From positions 83,809,816 through 83,873,815 of the forward strand of contig CM072801.1 in NCBI GenBank assembly GCA_037013495.1: DNA of 64,000 nt, read 5' to 3'. Every line of letters starts with the position of its first letter. The first letter of the stretch is position 1. The notes beneath the pieces are model-generated. The model was not told where the DNA came from. It ran no database searches and was given only the letters and a program-made list of their open reading frames with translations. Positions 37,300 through 50,305 of this stretch are shown here, in pieces. Position numbers and translations under genes: made by a program. The stretch comes from Hippophae tibetana. Lineage: Eukaryota > Streptophyta > Magnoliopsida > Rosales > Elaeagnaceae.

Positions 37300-37525
37300 C
37301 ATAAAAACTCTAGTCTAACCTCAAAAATGAATGAGAAAGAATAATCCATCAGTTCTACTCCTATTTGATTAATTTTTAGAGGAAAACACACTCAATAGCT
37401 ACAATACTCATTATCAAACTTGCCTAGCTGACACGTGGTCAGCTGTAAATAGAAACTAATTAGAAGAAATGAATGCGAGGAAACGATAATAAAGCAATAA
37501 AAATGTAGAAAGATTCTTATGCCTC
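37300..37525 (-). repeat. R1 right copy, possible gypsy 5' LTR
   Basis: Partner of 18541-18862. It lies just beyond the terminal-repeat element that separates it from the gypsy primer-site remnant, as expected for a 5' LTR with a later insertion at its inner edge. It contains one CACGTG (ctgacacgtggtcag, about 37430-37444). Confidence 0.5.
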
Positions 37526-37539
37526 TGCAACAATGTCCA

Positions 37540-38540
37540 TTATTTATTATTTTATAAATGATTAATTTTAATTAATAGCATTAAAGTTTAGAAGAATTTT
37601 TAATGAAATAACTATATATATACATACTCATATGTAATTATTTTAATTTTATATAAAACAAATTTATGAAATCGTATTTAAATAATCTAAATAATTAATT
37701 TTAATAAAAAAAATCTTGAAAAAATATGACAAAAATAATTATATATAATTTATAACTTTTCAAATTTTAAAAAGAAAATTAAGAACCATTAATAAATAAT
37801 TATAGTTGAAATCTTTTGAAATTTTAGTTTTTAATTTTTAATTAAGTCATTATATTTGTTATTTATAATTTTTAAAGAACTAATTTTAATTAACATTAAA
37901 GTTTTGAAAAAGAATGATAAATATAATTATATGTAATTTATTTTATAAAAAAAATTATGAAGGGGTGATTAAATAATCTTTTAGAATTTTTGTTTTTAAA
38001 TCCTAATTAAGTTATTATGTCTTTTATTTTGTTATCCCAAATAATTAATTTTAATTAAAAAAAATTAAAAAAATTACGAATAAATATTTAAATAATCCTA
38101 ATTGAAATATTTTAAAGTTTTAGTTTTTAATTATTAATTAAGATATTATGTCCATTATTATTATCTCAATGAATTAATTTTAATTGAAAATATTAAAAAT
38201 ACATATATGAAAAGATGGTTAAATAATCTAAATTGAATTTTCATATAATTCAATTAGGCATATTGTGATTATTTTTTATTCTAAAAGGAATTCATTTTAA
38301 TTAAAAAAAATTAAAATTTTGAAAAAATACTATCAAAATAATTATAAATAATCTATTATTTTTTAATTTTATAAAAAGATAAATTAAAAAATAGTGATTA
38401 AATAATTTTATAACTAAAGTATTTTAAAATCCTAGTTATTAATTTATAATTAACTATTATAATTTTATTTATTAATTCAAAAATAATTAATTTTAATTAA
38501 AAACATTAATATTAAAATATCAAGATATATATATAATTGG
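37540..38540. repeat. Degenerate AT-rich tandem array
   Basis: The lead block attaattttaatta recurs near 37560, 37696, 37880, 38043, 38172, 38289 and 38487, each followed by aaa.ttttgaaaaa and aataattatatgtaat-like blocks. Spacing varies from about 117 to 198. No coding potential. Confidence 0.65.
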
Positions 38541-39028
38541 ATTAAGTTATATCTTAAATATATTAATACTTATAATAAATTATAAATCTGAAATAACTTT
38601 TGAAGTTATGATCATTATTTAACAAACTCACTCTTTTATAAAAGTTATTATAAGATTAAATTCAAGTAATTTTAATTTTTTTTTAAAAATCTTTAAAACT
38701 TATAATCATAAAAATAACATACATATCAAATATTTTCACTATTAAAAAATTAAAACATTATTTTCACCAAAAATGTCGTTTAAATTAGACAACTATTTAA
38801 TTATATTAAATATTTAACGTTATCTAATTAATTCTTTATTAAATGTTCCAAGGATTTTTTTTATTTCCCAAAAAAGGTGCCCACCATTTTTTTTAACCAT
38901 TTGATACATCAACAGTACTCAGGAATCAAGATGTATCTTACGTCTGGTTGTAATGTAAAATTTTCCTCGAAAGAGAAAATGATGATGCAGAATATGCACC
39001 TAAACATGGAGTTGGAGATGAAGCCGCC
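38541..39028. other. AT-rich flank of the kinase gene
   Basis: No gene or clear repeat. It is the distal 3' flank of the minus-strand kinase gene. Confidence 0.5.
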
Positions 39029-39156
39029 AATAGTAGTCTATTAAACAAGTGAGAGGAACCAATAGTAGTCTATTAAACAAGTGAGAGGAACCAATAGTAG
39101 TCTATTAAACAAGTGAGAGGAACCAATCGTAGTCTACTAAACAAGTGAGAGGAAAA
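39029..39156. repeat. 32-bp minisatellite, four copies
   Basis: The unit aatagtagtctattaaacaa plus gtgagaggaacc is 32 bases. Copies at 39029, 39061 and 39093 are identical; the fourth at 39125 has a few changes. It lies about 290 bases past the kinase stop codon, at or beyond the end of the 3' UTR. Confidence 0.95.
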
Positions 39157-39448
39157 CAAGTCATGACATTTCAGCATTATATTTACACAGTATGTACACC
39201 TATTCTCCAACTTCATCAGGTTAGAACCATTATTAGTTTAAAACAGAAATACAAAAGAAAGCAAGCGGCTTTCACTTTCAGATTTTAGACCCTGCAAAGT
39301 GTGACACCATGTAACCATTTTGAACTGGAAGTCAGCTGCTTGTTATCATTACCAGCCATCTGAGAATCAAATTAGTGGGGTTCATTATATTCGGCTCCCC
39401 GGGTCTAAATATTTGAGACATTAATTTGGTGTCAATCTGTCAGCAAGA

Positions 39449-42400
39449 TCAAAACGCTCTACACAGATTGTTAGCCTTCATGTTAGATGAACACAGCTGC
39501 TCAACTGGCCCTGTGGGGACACACAATCTACTCCTTTTTGGTTCAGAAATTCTCACATTCGAAACTGCATTGGCTAGTGCATCAACCAAACCACTATCAT
39601 CTTCATCTTCTGATTTGCAACTATCAGATGACGAAATTGAACCTTCATTTGGATAATTATTTTCCATCTTGCTTCTTCCTGACTTAAGTTTAGGTACAAC
39701 AGCAAGTTGGTAAGAAGATGCTCTTGTTTGGTTCTTATTTTTCAGTTTAATGGGAAGCAACTTTAATGTGCGCTCGGTATAGAACAACAACCAAGGATGT
39801 CCTGAATGATAAGCAATATAATGTCACCAAAAGAACACAACCCCACATACCATTAAAAGTCTGATGAAGAGATAGCAAGCAACAACAAAAAAGAGGGGAA
39901 ACGTCATTAGGAATGATTCAGAATATAGCTGGTATTGCTACTAGCCAGCTTTTCTAAACTTCCAGAAATGAATAACATGAAAAAATGGCTTCCCTTCAAT
40001 GAGCAGGCATGTACTATCCACATTGATTAATAATTAGTACTCCAACCTAAATGATACAATAGACACAAACATATAATATGGTAAATCTCACATCTACAGA
40101 AGTTACAACATAAGCAAATGTTTCACAAAACAATGAAGTGAATGTTAAATATTTATTTGGTAATATCTTGATAACCATGAACCTATGTTATCTGACTCGC
40201 CGTTTTGTACTGTCATACCGATGTTGACACGACATGACATCGACACTGGTATGAGATATGAGTCAGACATGGCAAATGATATATTAGTCAGCAATAAAGA
40301 TGAAGATGGCCAGCTATGAAGACAACCAGGGAAGAAGATGAAGATTGCCAGTGAAGTAGAATAAGAAAGAAGAGAAGTTGACGGCACAATTAAACAAGGA
40401 AAATTAGGGCAACAAGAGTCACGTGTAATATGAGCCTTGCGCTCTTCAATATTATTTTTGTTTTTTGTACTGCATATTGAGCTTTATAATATGGGCCTTG
40501 TGCTATTCATTAATGTATGGCATTTTTTTTTTCTCCTTATAAACATATTAATTAGATATAGAGTCAGCACGATAAACAGACCTTTTGTTTTCCAAGTTTT
40601 TTTTTTATAAGTTTAGTTTCCCAAAATTTAGACGTTTTAACTATTTCATTACATGATATAAATAGTATGAGCTGCTATTCATTACTCTTGAAGTGTACTC
40701 CTCACCAATCAGATTGCTTTATCTCTCCACCTCCAATTGGGTATTTGATATTTCAAAAAAAAAAAAAAGTTACACTAATCTTGAATTTCATTAGCATAGA
40801 ATACCACATCATCACATACTCCATAAACAATGAATAATTTTTTCTATATAGTATTAAAACATTTTCAGGAGCAATACTAGCTCATTAAATATCATTTACA
40901 TGTAATAAATCCAACAACCCCCTATATTTTAATGAAATATAATTAATGGTTAAAAGCTTATTTAAGTAAGTTGTTTTGATGTCCCATTGGTACCATGTAG
41001 AATTACTTTTTAGTATTAATATATATGTAATAATATATTTAGACACTAACATAAAAATTCAAAATATATATACATATTTAAACAATGTTCAAGTGTCTGT
41101 GACCAAAAATTGTAAACTTAATATCCGTGTCCAAGTATCCTGAAATTCTAAATCTAGCTTGTCTGACACCTAGACACATACCCGTATCTGACATATGTAT
41201 CGGAGTCAAAGTAACATAACCCTGAACCATATAAACATACCAAAACATGAACAAGCTAAAATATACAACGCAAATTAAAAAGTGGTGCAACTTACTCAGT
41301 ACTTCATCAGCCGTTACTCTGGCTGAAACATCCCTTGTTAACATTCTTCCAAGTAGATCTCGTACGGGTTTAGATATTGACCCCCACATCCCAGTATGAA
41401 AATCAAGCTTCATATTTTTGACTGCCTCAAAAACAGTTTCTAGGGAGTCTCCTTGGAATGGAAGAATACCAACCAAGAGGACATGTAACAGGACACCTGC
41501 ACTCCAGATATCTGCCTTCTCGTAATACTTCCCCAGCAAAACTTCAGGTGCAACATATGCTGGACTGCCAGCCAAACCAGTCAAGCTTTGACCTGCGTAA
41601 GATGTAAAAAAGCTTTTTAGAGCAAGATTAATAATCTATGTAAGATAACACAAAAATTGCAATAAAAAAATCAGAAGAATGTCGCAACTACTTCCAATTT
41701 TGCAAGTTAAACAAATGGCATTCAAGAGTGCTTTCACAATAGAATATAGGTAATCCTTTTTATTTTTTCTGCCAAGGAAAAAAGACGATGAACTTATAAC
41801 TTTCAAATAATAAAAGGAAAAAAAAAACTGGAGAAACATAAATGTAACCAAAAGGCACTTCCAATAGGATTTGTGCTAGTTAAAGTCTATCCCTACTGCT
41901 AGTTAGTTGTGGACTATGGCTTGGACAATAACGTATACATGCATGGTATTTATTCAAAAAAGCCACCTCCAAGAAACAAAGAAAACTACAGTGCATTTAA
42001 GCATGTCAAGTTTAAGTAATCAATCATTCAAAACACAACACATGATTATTTATTCTTCAACATAAATAAGCAATAATGGCCCTAACCATTTGATATTCTC
42101 ATGGCCAACCCAAAATCTGCTAACTTTATTTTTCCAGATGTTGTGAGAAGAATGTTCTCAGGCTTAATATCTCTGTGAACAACGCCCATGTCATGACAAT
42201 ACTTTACAACTAACATCACCTCCTTGAATATATTAGCAGTGCGCTGCTCTGAGTATGGACCATGTTCAATCATTTGATCAATCAAGCGTCCCCCAGAGCA
42301 TAACTCCATCACAAGATAAAAAAAATCTGAATCCTCGTAAACAGCCTTCAAAGTCACAACTCCAGGATGACCAGATAGGTGCTGCATAATCTCCACTTCC

Positions 42401-42840
42401 CTATGAACAGTCTCCTCTCCCTTCTTCAATGTCTTACACGCATAGTCAACCCGACTAGCCTTAGAGCGACACACCCAAACAGAACCAAATTTCCCTTTCC
42501 CAAGTGTGTCACCTGAGACATAATCATCTTCAATCTTGTTCTTCCTACCCACTTGAGTAGTAACATCTATACAGCCTATCTTCCTCTTCAGGCCTCTTCC
42601 AGGAGTAACCAAAGATGAAGTCCTACACGGAGGAGCAGTTGCAACACCAGCAAGCCTATTTTTACGCGAACCAGCACACTCATCATTTGAATCTTCTTTG
42701 CACCGCTTTGTTAACCTGGTGTAATCTTCTATTGAATAATGTGATGTCAAACCTGATGATCTTGAATTGTCGGACGTTGAAAGAATATCCTGTAAATTTC
42801 GTCGTGGGTCTACATCACTTCCTTTCCTCTTCTTCTTCAT
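39449..42840 (-). CDS. PEPKR2: Ser/Thr protein kinase, PEPKR2-like (CDPK/PEPC-kinase-related)
   Basis: The coding exons are 42840-42087, 41592-41296 and 39801-39449, joined by GT-AG introns of 494 and 1494 bp. They give 467 residues plus stop. Residues 1-106 are a basic, Ser-rich region. The kinase domain follows: P-loop GKGKFG (114-119), Lys136 in YACK, Glu148, HRDIKPEN with catalytic Asp224, DFG 242-244, APE 266-268 and Asp279 in KADIWS. It ends near HPWLLFYTERTLK, then a Ser/Asp-rich tail ending NNLCRAF. There are no calcium-binding EF-hands. The length and architecture fit Arabidopsis PEPKR2 (about 470 residues), a kinase related to phosphoenolpyruvate carboxylase kinase that phosphorylates Ser/Thr; its substrates are not established. 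All catalytic residues are intact and splice junctions keep frame, so I call it functional. ATG 42840 follows an in-frame TAG in the unspliced DNA; a longer N terminus is possible. Confidence 0.92.
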
Positions 42841-43560
42841 CACATCAGACTACCCACAACAAAGACTAATGCATTAAACATCTGGCCTCTGTATCAAAAA
42901 GAACATCACAAAAATCTCAAAAATCAACAATTTCCACGACTAACAGAGTCTTGATCGCTCATAAAATAAAGAGAACAAAAGAGAAAATTTAACAATGAAT
43001 CCAGTATCTTCGATTTTGTACTGAAAACAGCAAAGAATAATATCCAGCTCGTTTAGCCAATGTTCCAGTTCTATCTTTCCCAGGCGAACAAAAAAAATTA
43101 AAAAACTACAATAAAAATTAAAAACAAAATATATGCTGCGTATCTATCATCAATCAAACGAGGCATAAACGAACAATGAAAACGGAAATGACTCCTTATT
43201 TACTATAAGAAAGCAAAACATTAACTGAAGAAAACAAAACATTAACTGAAGAAACCATAATTATTGGAAAAAAAATTTCCAAGCTGAGCCAATGTCCCAG
43301 AGATTTAGAGTACCTGAACGAGAAAAAGGAAACCCATAAATCGCCGACTTCCGGGAACGTCTAAGAACAAATAAGATTAAACTGTGACAGGAATGACGGA
43401 GATCAAGCTGCAAACCCTAGAAATCACGGATTGCAGATTTGGGGGAAGGCTTTCACATAACCAGAGTAACAATAATCGAACAAAAGAGATAGAAAGAGAA
43501 AAAAGGGATGAAGCATGATGAAAAAAAGAGAAAGACAGGTATTGTGGAAAATTATATGTA
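42841..43560 (-). promoter_or_regulatory. PEPKR2 5' UTR with probable intron, and start region
   Basis: On the minus strand a CAG|GTAC donor at 43315/43314 and a TAG acceptor ending at 42850 define a probable 465-bp intron. The first exon would be 43315 to about 43520, with a long pyrimidine-rich tract (about 43480-43530) and a TATA-like atataatt near 43551-43558. An ATG at 43338-43336 is in frame with the coding exon after this splice. Exact start and splicing are predicted. Confidence 0.6.
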
Positions 43561-43874
43561 TTATGATTTTTACTTATAAGTATTTATTGATTTTATTTTT
43601 CATATTAATAATAATTTTGACATAATAACTCCTAACATTAATCATATATTTTGTCACATAATTTCACCTAACTTACGTATCCTCTTTCCCTAAGTGATCG
43701 GTTCAACAATATTTTGCCTCTCGTAATTACTCGTGATAAGAGAATATATATTGCAAATAATAATATTGGAATATCTGTCTCTTCTTCTCGAGATGTTATT
43801 CATTTATTGAAATATATCTTATATTAATTAAATTATTTTTACTCTATTAAATATTTTAATAATTTTTTTTAAAA

Positions 43875-43976
43875 AATTAAATCAATATTAAATTTGATTT
43901 ACATATGATTCAAACGTTATCGTACAATTAAATCAATATTAAATTTGATTTACATATGATTCAAACGTTATCGTAC
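43875..43976. repeat. 51-bp perfect tandem duplication
   Basis: Two adjacent identical 51-base copies start at 43875 and 43926 (aattaaatcaatattaaatt ... cgttatcgtac). Their identity implies a recent event. They lie in the distal upstream flank of the kinase gene. Confidence 0.95.
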
Positions 43977-44506
43977 ATAAATTAATAATTTTTCCTTCTC
44001 TACCTTAGATCGGAGGATGATTATTAGAATGGGCTGAATCAAATCTGACTTTTGACTTATGAGCATTTACTCTTGAGTCACTTTTCCAAAAGATGAACCG
44101 TACGATCTTTTAAAACATGCGCTGTGTTCAACACTTACGCTTTGAACGCGTGCAAATAGGTACGGATTTAGCTTAGAACCTGAAGACACTAGGTGATAAA
44201 TTAGCTGTAACTCTAGGGTTGAGTACGGCAAAGATACCTTCTAATACCCAATTTGATCTTTCTGTTATATATATATATATATATATAATAATTTATATTC
44301 TATATGTTGTATTTCACATTTATGATTTGATTATTAAGTTGTAAACATATTATTTATTTTATTTAATTATGAATTAAATTATATTTAATAAATTACATTT
44401 ATCACGTTACTACCTAGTTTCTTTTTGTTTCTACATCGTGGTCGTGCTATTGCTTTTTTTTTTTTTTTTCTGTTTCTTCTATTTTACATAACGAATAAAA
44501 TGAGTA

Positions 44507-45167
44507 TAATAATAATATCAAGATGTTTTATATGTATATATACTTATTATTTAATTATGATGTTATAATTCTAACTTATTATTAATTAAATCATACTTAA
44601 ATTATTTACATGGGTTAAGTAATAAAAAAATTCTTAAGAGATTTGAAATTTTATTTTTTTCATATAACTGACGCTATAAAATGATTTTTTAAAATATTTT
44701 TAATTTAAAGCTTATTTATAATTGATTTTATTTTATTAAAATAGACTTTAAATTTTAAGTTAATTTATCAACTTTCGAATTTAAAATATGTTATAAATTA
44801 GATTTTACTTATAATCTACTTTAAACACAAACTTTATAATAATAATATCAAGATGTTTTATATGTATTATATACTTATTATTTAATTATGATGCTATAAT
44901 TTTAACTTATTAATAATTAAATCATACTTAAATTATTTACATGGGTTAAGTAATAAAAAAATTCTTAAGAGATTTGAAAATTAATTTTTTTTCATATAAC
45001 TGACGCTATCAAGTGATTTTTTAAAATATTTTTAATTTAAAGCTTATTTATAATTTATTTTATTTTATTAAAATGGACTTTAAATTTTAAGTTAGTTTAT
45101 AAACTTACGAATTTAAAATATATTATAAATTATATTTTACTTATAATCGACTTTAAACACAAACTTA
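44507..45167. repeat. About 331-bp tandem duplication
   Basis: 44507-44836 and 44837-45167 align end to end with small differences (roughly 93% by eye). Both contain acatgggttaagtaataaaa and catataactgacgctat. It is the clearest unit of the larger repeat field here. Confidence 0.9.
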
Positions 45168-48100
45168 AATGTCTTTTATTATAATAGTAAAATTATTTAA
45201 AATAAAAAAATAAAAATACAATAAAATTCATGTATAAATATATTAAATTAACTAATTAATACTATTTTAAGATTAAAATTAAAAAAACATATTAAAGTCT
45301 AAAATATTAATATAATTTAGTTATTAAAGTCTAAAAAATATAATAATAAAAGACTTCAAGTAAATTAAAAAGATTATTAAAATAAAATTTCAAATTACAT
45401 TTATGAATAAAATATATGTATAAAACTAAAACTTGAAAATGATAGAAACATATTATATATCTTTATTGTTAAGCATGTTAATTTAATATTACTTATTACA
45501 ATTTTTTCTTATTAAACATGAATGGTTAGGATAGACATTTCTATTATGTGACATTATATATAGTATTTCATGGAAGATTCTTTTTTAAAATACATATATG
45601 TAATTTATTTTGAATCAAATTTTTTTGTTTCATTTTTATTTATCATTTTAAGTGTAATTAATAATCTATGTAAATATGAACATAAATGCTTAAAAAATGA
45701 TAAAAAAGTGACTTAAATTTTAAATATATTAAAGTTTAATTTCTAACATATATACACATAAAATAAAATGGTTGTACATTAAACTAATTTTTTATGAAAA
45801 ATTCATCCTCTATGTAACTCCGCTCATGAATGCTGCTTAACTATGAAGTTATATATCTTTTGTAAGAATTAAATTACTAATTGATTATAAATTTACGAGT
45901 ATCTCATTTTTAACTATTAAATTAAATTTAAATAATTTTATCTATTTATTAAATATTTAAATAATTTTATTTATTTATCGACTAATTAAATTAGTTTATT
46001 TATATTATCACAATATCAAGGCGTAAATTTTTACTTTGCTATTTTTTTACATAATAAATAAAACATATAGAGATAATACTAATAGTCAAACTTATGTTTT
46101 ATGCCGGGGACTACATCACTTGTTAGATTAATGTATAAATTAAATTACACTTATCATTGTTTCTTTTATATGTACTACTCTACGCTTAACACTTAATTAT
46201 AAAGTTATAATTAAGTAGTTTGTTTGAAAAATAAATGATATCTAAATAAGTTACATCTGTCACAAATTATAACTATGTCATTTGAACAAATTAAATTAAA
46301 CTTAAATAATTTTATTTATTTATTCACTACTGAAATTAGTTTATTTCTATTATCACAATAATATGACTTAAATTTATATTTTGTTATTTATTTTTACATA
46401 ATAAACAAAATATATATTATAATAATATCAAGACTCAAATATATGTTTTATATTCGGTATTATACATTTATAATTTGATTATAAAATTATGACTATATCA
46501 TTTATCTAATTTATATACAAATTAAATTACACTTAAATAACTTACAATTACTATTTGACTATAAAATTATGATATGTCTTTTGTACGAATGAAATTAAAC
46601 TTAAATAATTTTATTTATTTATTGATTATCTAAATTAGTTTATTTTTATTATCATAATACCAAGACTTTAATTTATGATTTTGCATATCTATAAAATTAA
46701 AAAAATCCTTTTGGATGGACTATATATACTTGCCACTTAACAATAAGTTTATAACTATTTCTTTGTTATAACTCAAGTATAAACTAAATTATACATAAAT
46801 ATTTTATTTATTTATTGACAATTGAAATAAATTTTATTTATATTATTTAAATTGAGTAACATAATTGAGAAAGATAATACTTACAATAATCTTGCATGTT
46901 CATATTATCAAGTATGTTTTAATTAATGTTTAAGTCTTGTAATCCAATTTTTTAGTTTTAAGTACTAAGATTATTGAAAATGTTATTAGAAATGCACACA
47001 AAAAAATAAAAATACCTTAAAAGACTCAAATTCAACTTCGCATTGGATTATAACTATGCCATTTATCTTTGTCGTATATGAATTCATGAACAAACAGAAC
47101 TACAGGTAAATATATATTTTTTAAATATGAACTATCTAAATATTTTTATTTCTATTATCAAACTAAATAGCACAAGAAGAAGAGAGATAATACTTGTAAT
47201 TACAACATGTATAATTTAGTCGTATCTTTTGAATAAATATAGTTATAATAAATATAAGTAACTTTTAAATAAATATGTTTAAATTATTAAATTAAATTCC
47301 AATATTTTATTATTTATAATGTAGTCACACTAAAAAAGTACTAATTTTAATTTTCAAGTTAATTTATATTTTTAAATATAATATTTAAAATATAAACATT
47401 TAGGTTAATAATTTTTTTTATGGATTTGTGGTAAAATGTTTTTGGTATTCTTTTATTTATTTTTATTTTTTTGAACAATTAAACACTCATATATTTGTGC
47501 ACGTACTTTATACATATAATTCACCCAAAACATAACTTACACTCTAAATAAATTTATAATGTCATTTAAAATTTTATATTCATGTCAATTATATTATTTT
47601 TCTTAAATAATTATCTATAGCTTTATATCAATTTTAAAGGCGGGGCAAGTGTATAGCATGTGACTCTGTATCTAGTCTATATAAAAAGCTAAGAATTCGA
47701 CTTCGTCATCATCGTCCTTTGCTTTTTCTTGTTTTTTAATTTGAATTTTTTACTTTATCTTATACATTTTTTGATGAATGAAATATGTATACTATAATGT
47801 TAAAACTCGAATTTATTCTCGTAGGTGATGTTATATAGTTATCAATTAATTATAAAATTATGATCATGTAATTTATCTTATTCAATCTTATTCATATATG
47901 AATAAAATTATATTTAAATAAATTATACTTGTTATTTTCTTTTTCTTTTTCATAATGAATAAATTGTGTATAATAATAATACCAAGATTTCAACTCATTT
48001 TAGTAAATTTAAAAAATAGGATTTTTATGATACTATTTACATATAATAATAATATCAAATTTTTTAAATTTTTATGACATTATACACTCTCAAAATTATG

Positions 48101-49860
48101 ATTTATTTAATCTATTAGAAATTTGTACATTTATTATTGCTTTGGTTCGTATTCCCAGTGAATCCCGTTCTATTACCTCTAAATAAATTAAGATACGAAG
48201 TCTTCATATTCAACAAAGAAATCACTTTTCATTCTTTTCATAAACTAGGATTCGTTCTTTATACTTCTTCTTAACTGGTTAGCATGTAATAAGTATTTGG
48301 TTTACTACTTAAAATAATTCAACTTCAACTTAATAGTCAAGTTCTTGTAATTAACATTTAGGTTGATATTATTAACCATGCTAATCTTGATCAAGTTTAT
48401 TATTACTCCCTTATTTTTCATAATAAATTATTTGCTATAAAAGGTTTTTTTAGTGAATATGACAATTAATGACTCCTATTTTTTTCTATTTTTTATTTGA
48501 ATCTTTTATTTTCAATTTATAGTATAAACTACACTTAAATAATTTTATTTATCATTATCGTCGTGATCCCTTTTTTAAATTTAAATTTATACTATAAATT
48601 TTAAAAATTAGATTTTTAAAATAAGGTACAAACACAACATAATATCAAGACTCTTAAGTTTATATTGTGAATTTAAAATTAAGTTTTAAATGTAATGGTT
48701 AGGCTTGTCATTATCATCATCCCTTTTTAGAAAAAAATATTAAAAAAACTAATAGATTTAAAAAATTGGATTTTTAAAGCACAATTTGTACATAATAATA
48801 ATATCAAAACTCTTAAATTTATAATATAAATTTAAAAATTATATTTTAAATGTAATACATATAATGAAAATATTAAGACTTAAATATTCATTTATTATGT
48901 CACTATGAAGTTATGAATATGTTTTTTATCTAACTTATAAATGAATTAAATTACACTTAAATTTATTTTTACAATATTATTATTTATATCAATAGTTCTT
49001 TTTTCTACATTAATGATTTCATTATTTTGGTATTTTATTGAACAACAATATTTCATTAAAAAAAATACTACATATATGCACATCCATTTTATACATATAA
49101 TTAAAAAATATATATACTATAAGAAAACTTATAATATTATTTTTTCCTAAACAATTTATAATGTTATTTTAAATTTTATATTTTTATCAATTGTATAATT
49201 CTTATTAAATAATTATCTAAAAAATTATATAAATTAACTTACAAGTTCACTTTTTATTTGTCAGCTCACAGTATATGTCTGCATAAAATATTGTATTTTC
49301 TTTGTAAATATTAAAGAGTGTAACTAATTTAAAGTTTGCTCGTATCATATATTTATGTATGTATTTATATATTATACCTTTTTACTTTATCAAATATGAG
49401 TTAATGCTAGTGCTTTCCACGATCTAACCAACCTATTTTTTTTTTAATTTAGTATCTTAGTTTTTAAAATAGTTTTTATAGGATTCGGTACTTTAGTTTT
49501 ATCTTCATCACAACTTTTATATATATATATACTTATATTATGAAATTATGAAATTAGTATAATAGTGGTCTCCTATTTAATAAAAGATACAATAATAACC
49601 CAATTTTGAAAAAGAAAAATTTAATTTATAGAAAAATAATTTTATTTTTACAAAAATATTTATTATTTTATACATTTTATCATTTGTTTTTTCATTCAAT
49701 ACAAAAATATTTCATACCATCCTGACAATTATTATCGACCTTCATTTCCGTCGTGTAATTATATACCAATTATCAATAATATTATTTAAACAATAGAAAA
49801 TCAATTGCAGAAAATCATTAAAATAATAACTACATTAACCAAAATAATGAGTGATGGAAT

Positions 49861-50305
49861 TTTAATCACCAAATTTCCTACATATATAAATACCTAAAAA
49901 TCCAATTATAATTTTTATGCGAATCATAAAATCAATTGTACCTAATCTAATATGTAATTCCTTTCTCAAGCATACTACATTTTATATAATAAATAATCGA
50001 ATTATACTTTCATGATAATATAATCGCATATTACTTATTAAGTGAACAATTATTGATCTCATGCATGTGAATCATATATCTCTACATGAAAACACCATAC
50101 ATTTTATTTAATCATGATAAGTAATCAAATAATTCTCTTGAATATATCGAATTAGCTCTATATATTAATTGATGTCCAAATAATTATAGAATGAAATCCA
50201 TATTAAATACAACAATCATAATGGGCTCAACTAATTAATTCATTTAATAGATAATTAGGTTTATAAGAATTCTCGATAATAAAATTTAGCCTCTTAATCG
50301 GACAC
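49861..50305 (-). mobile_element. LTR fragment, older copy of the next LTR
   Basis: Aligns with 50570-51005 (blocks catgtgaatca, caagcatactacattttat-like, aataattctctt..aatatat). It is the middle of an LTR and ends exactly where the next LTR begins, which suggests a later insertion or recombination at this point. Broken. Confidence 0.55.

Larger units (their letters stand above)
43561..49860. other. AT-rich intergenic region built of decayed repeats
   Basis: No gene was found on either strand. The phrase (a)taatatcaagact(c)aaat...atgttttatat, followed by aattatgac/ttaattatgat and aaattaaattacacttaaataa, recurs in degraded form, for example near 44511, 44841, 46010, 46420, 46660, 47975, 48640, 48800 and 48880. 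This suggests an old tandem array or many copies of one element. A TA run lies at about 44262-44287. A TATA-like ctatataaaaagc near 47679-47691 leads into no frame. Confidence 0.6.

Noticed and set aside
39426-39687. Plus-strand frames over the last kinase exon
   Set aside because: Antisense shadows of the minus-strand coding exon.
47640-47720. Possible promoter (ctatataaaaagc)
   Set aside because: No coding frame or splice pattern follows. In such AT-rich DNA the motif is expected by chance.
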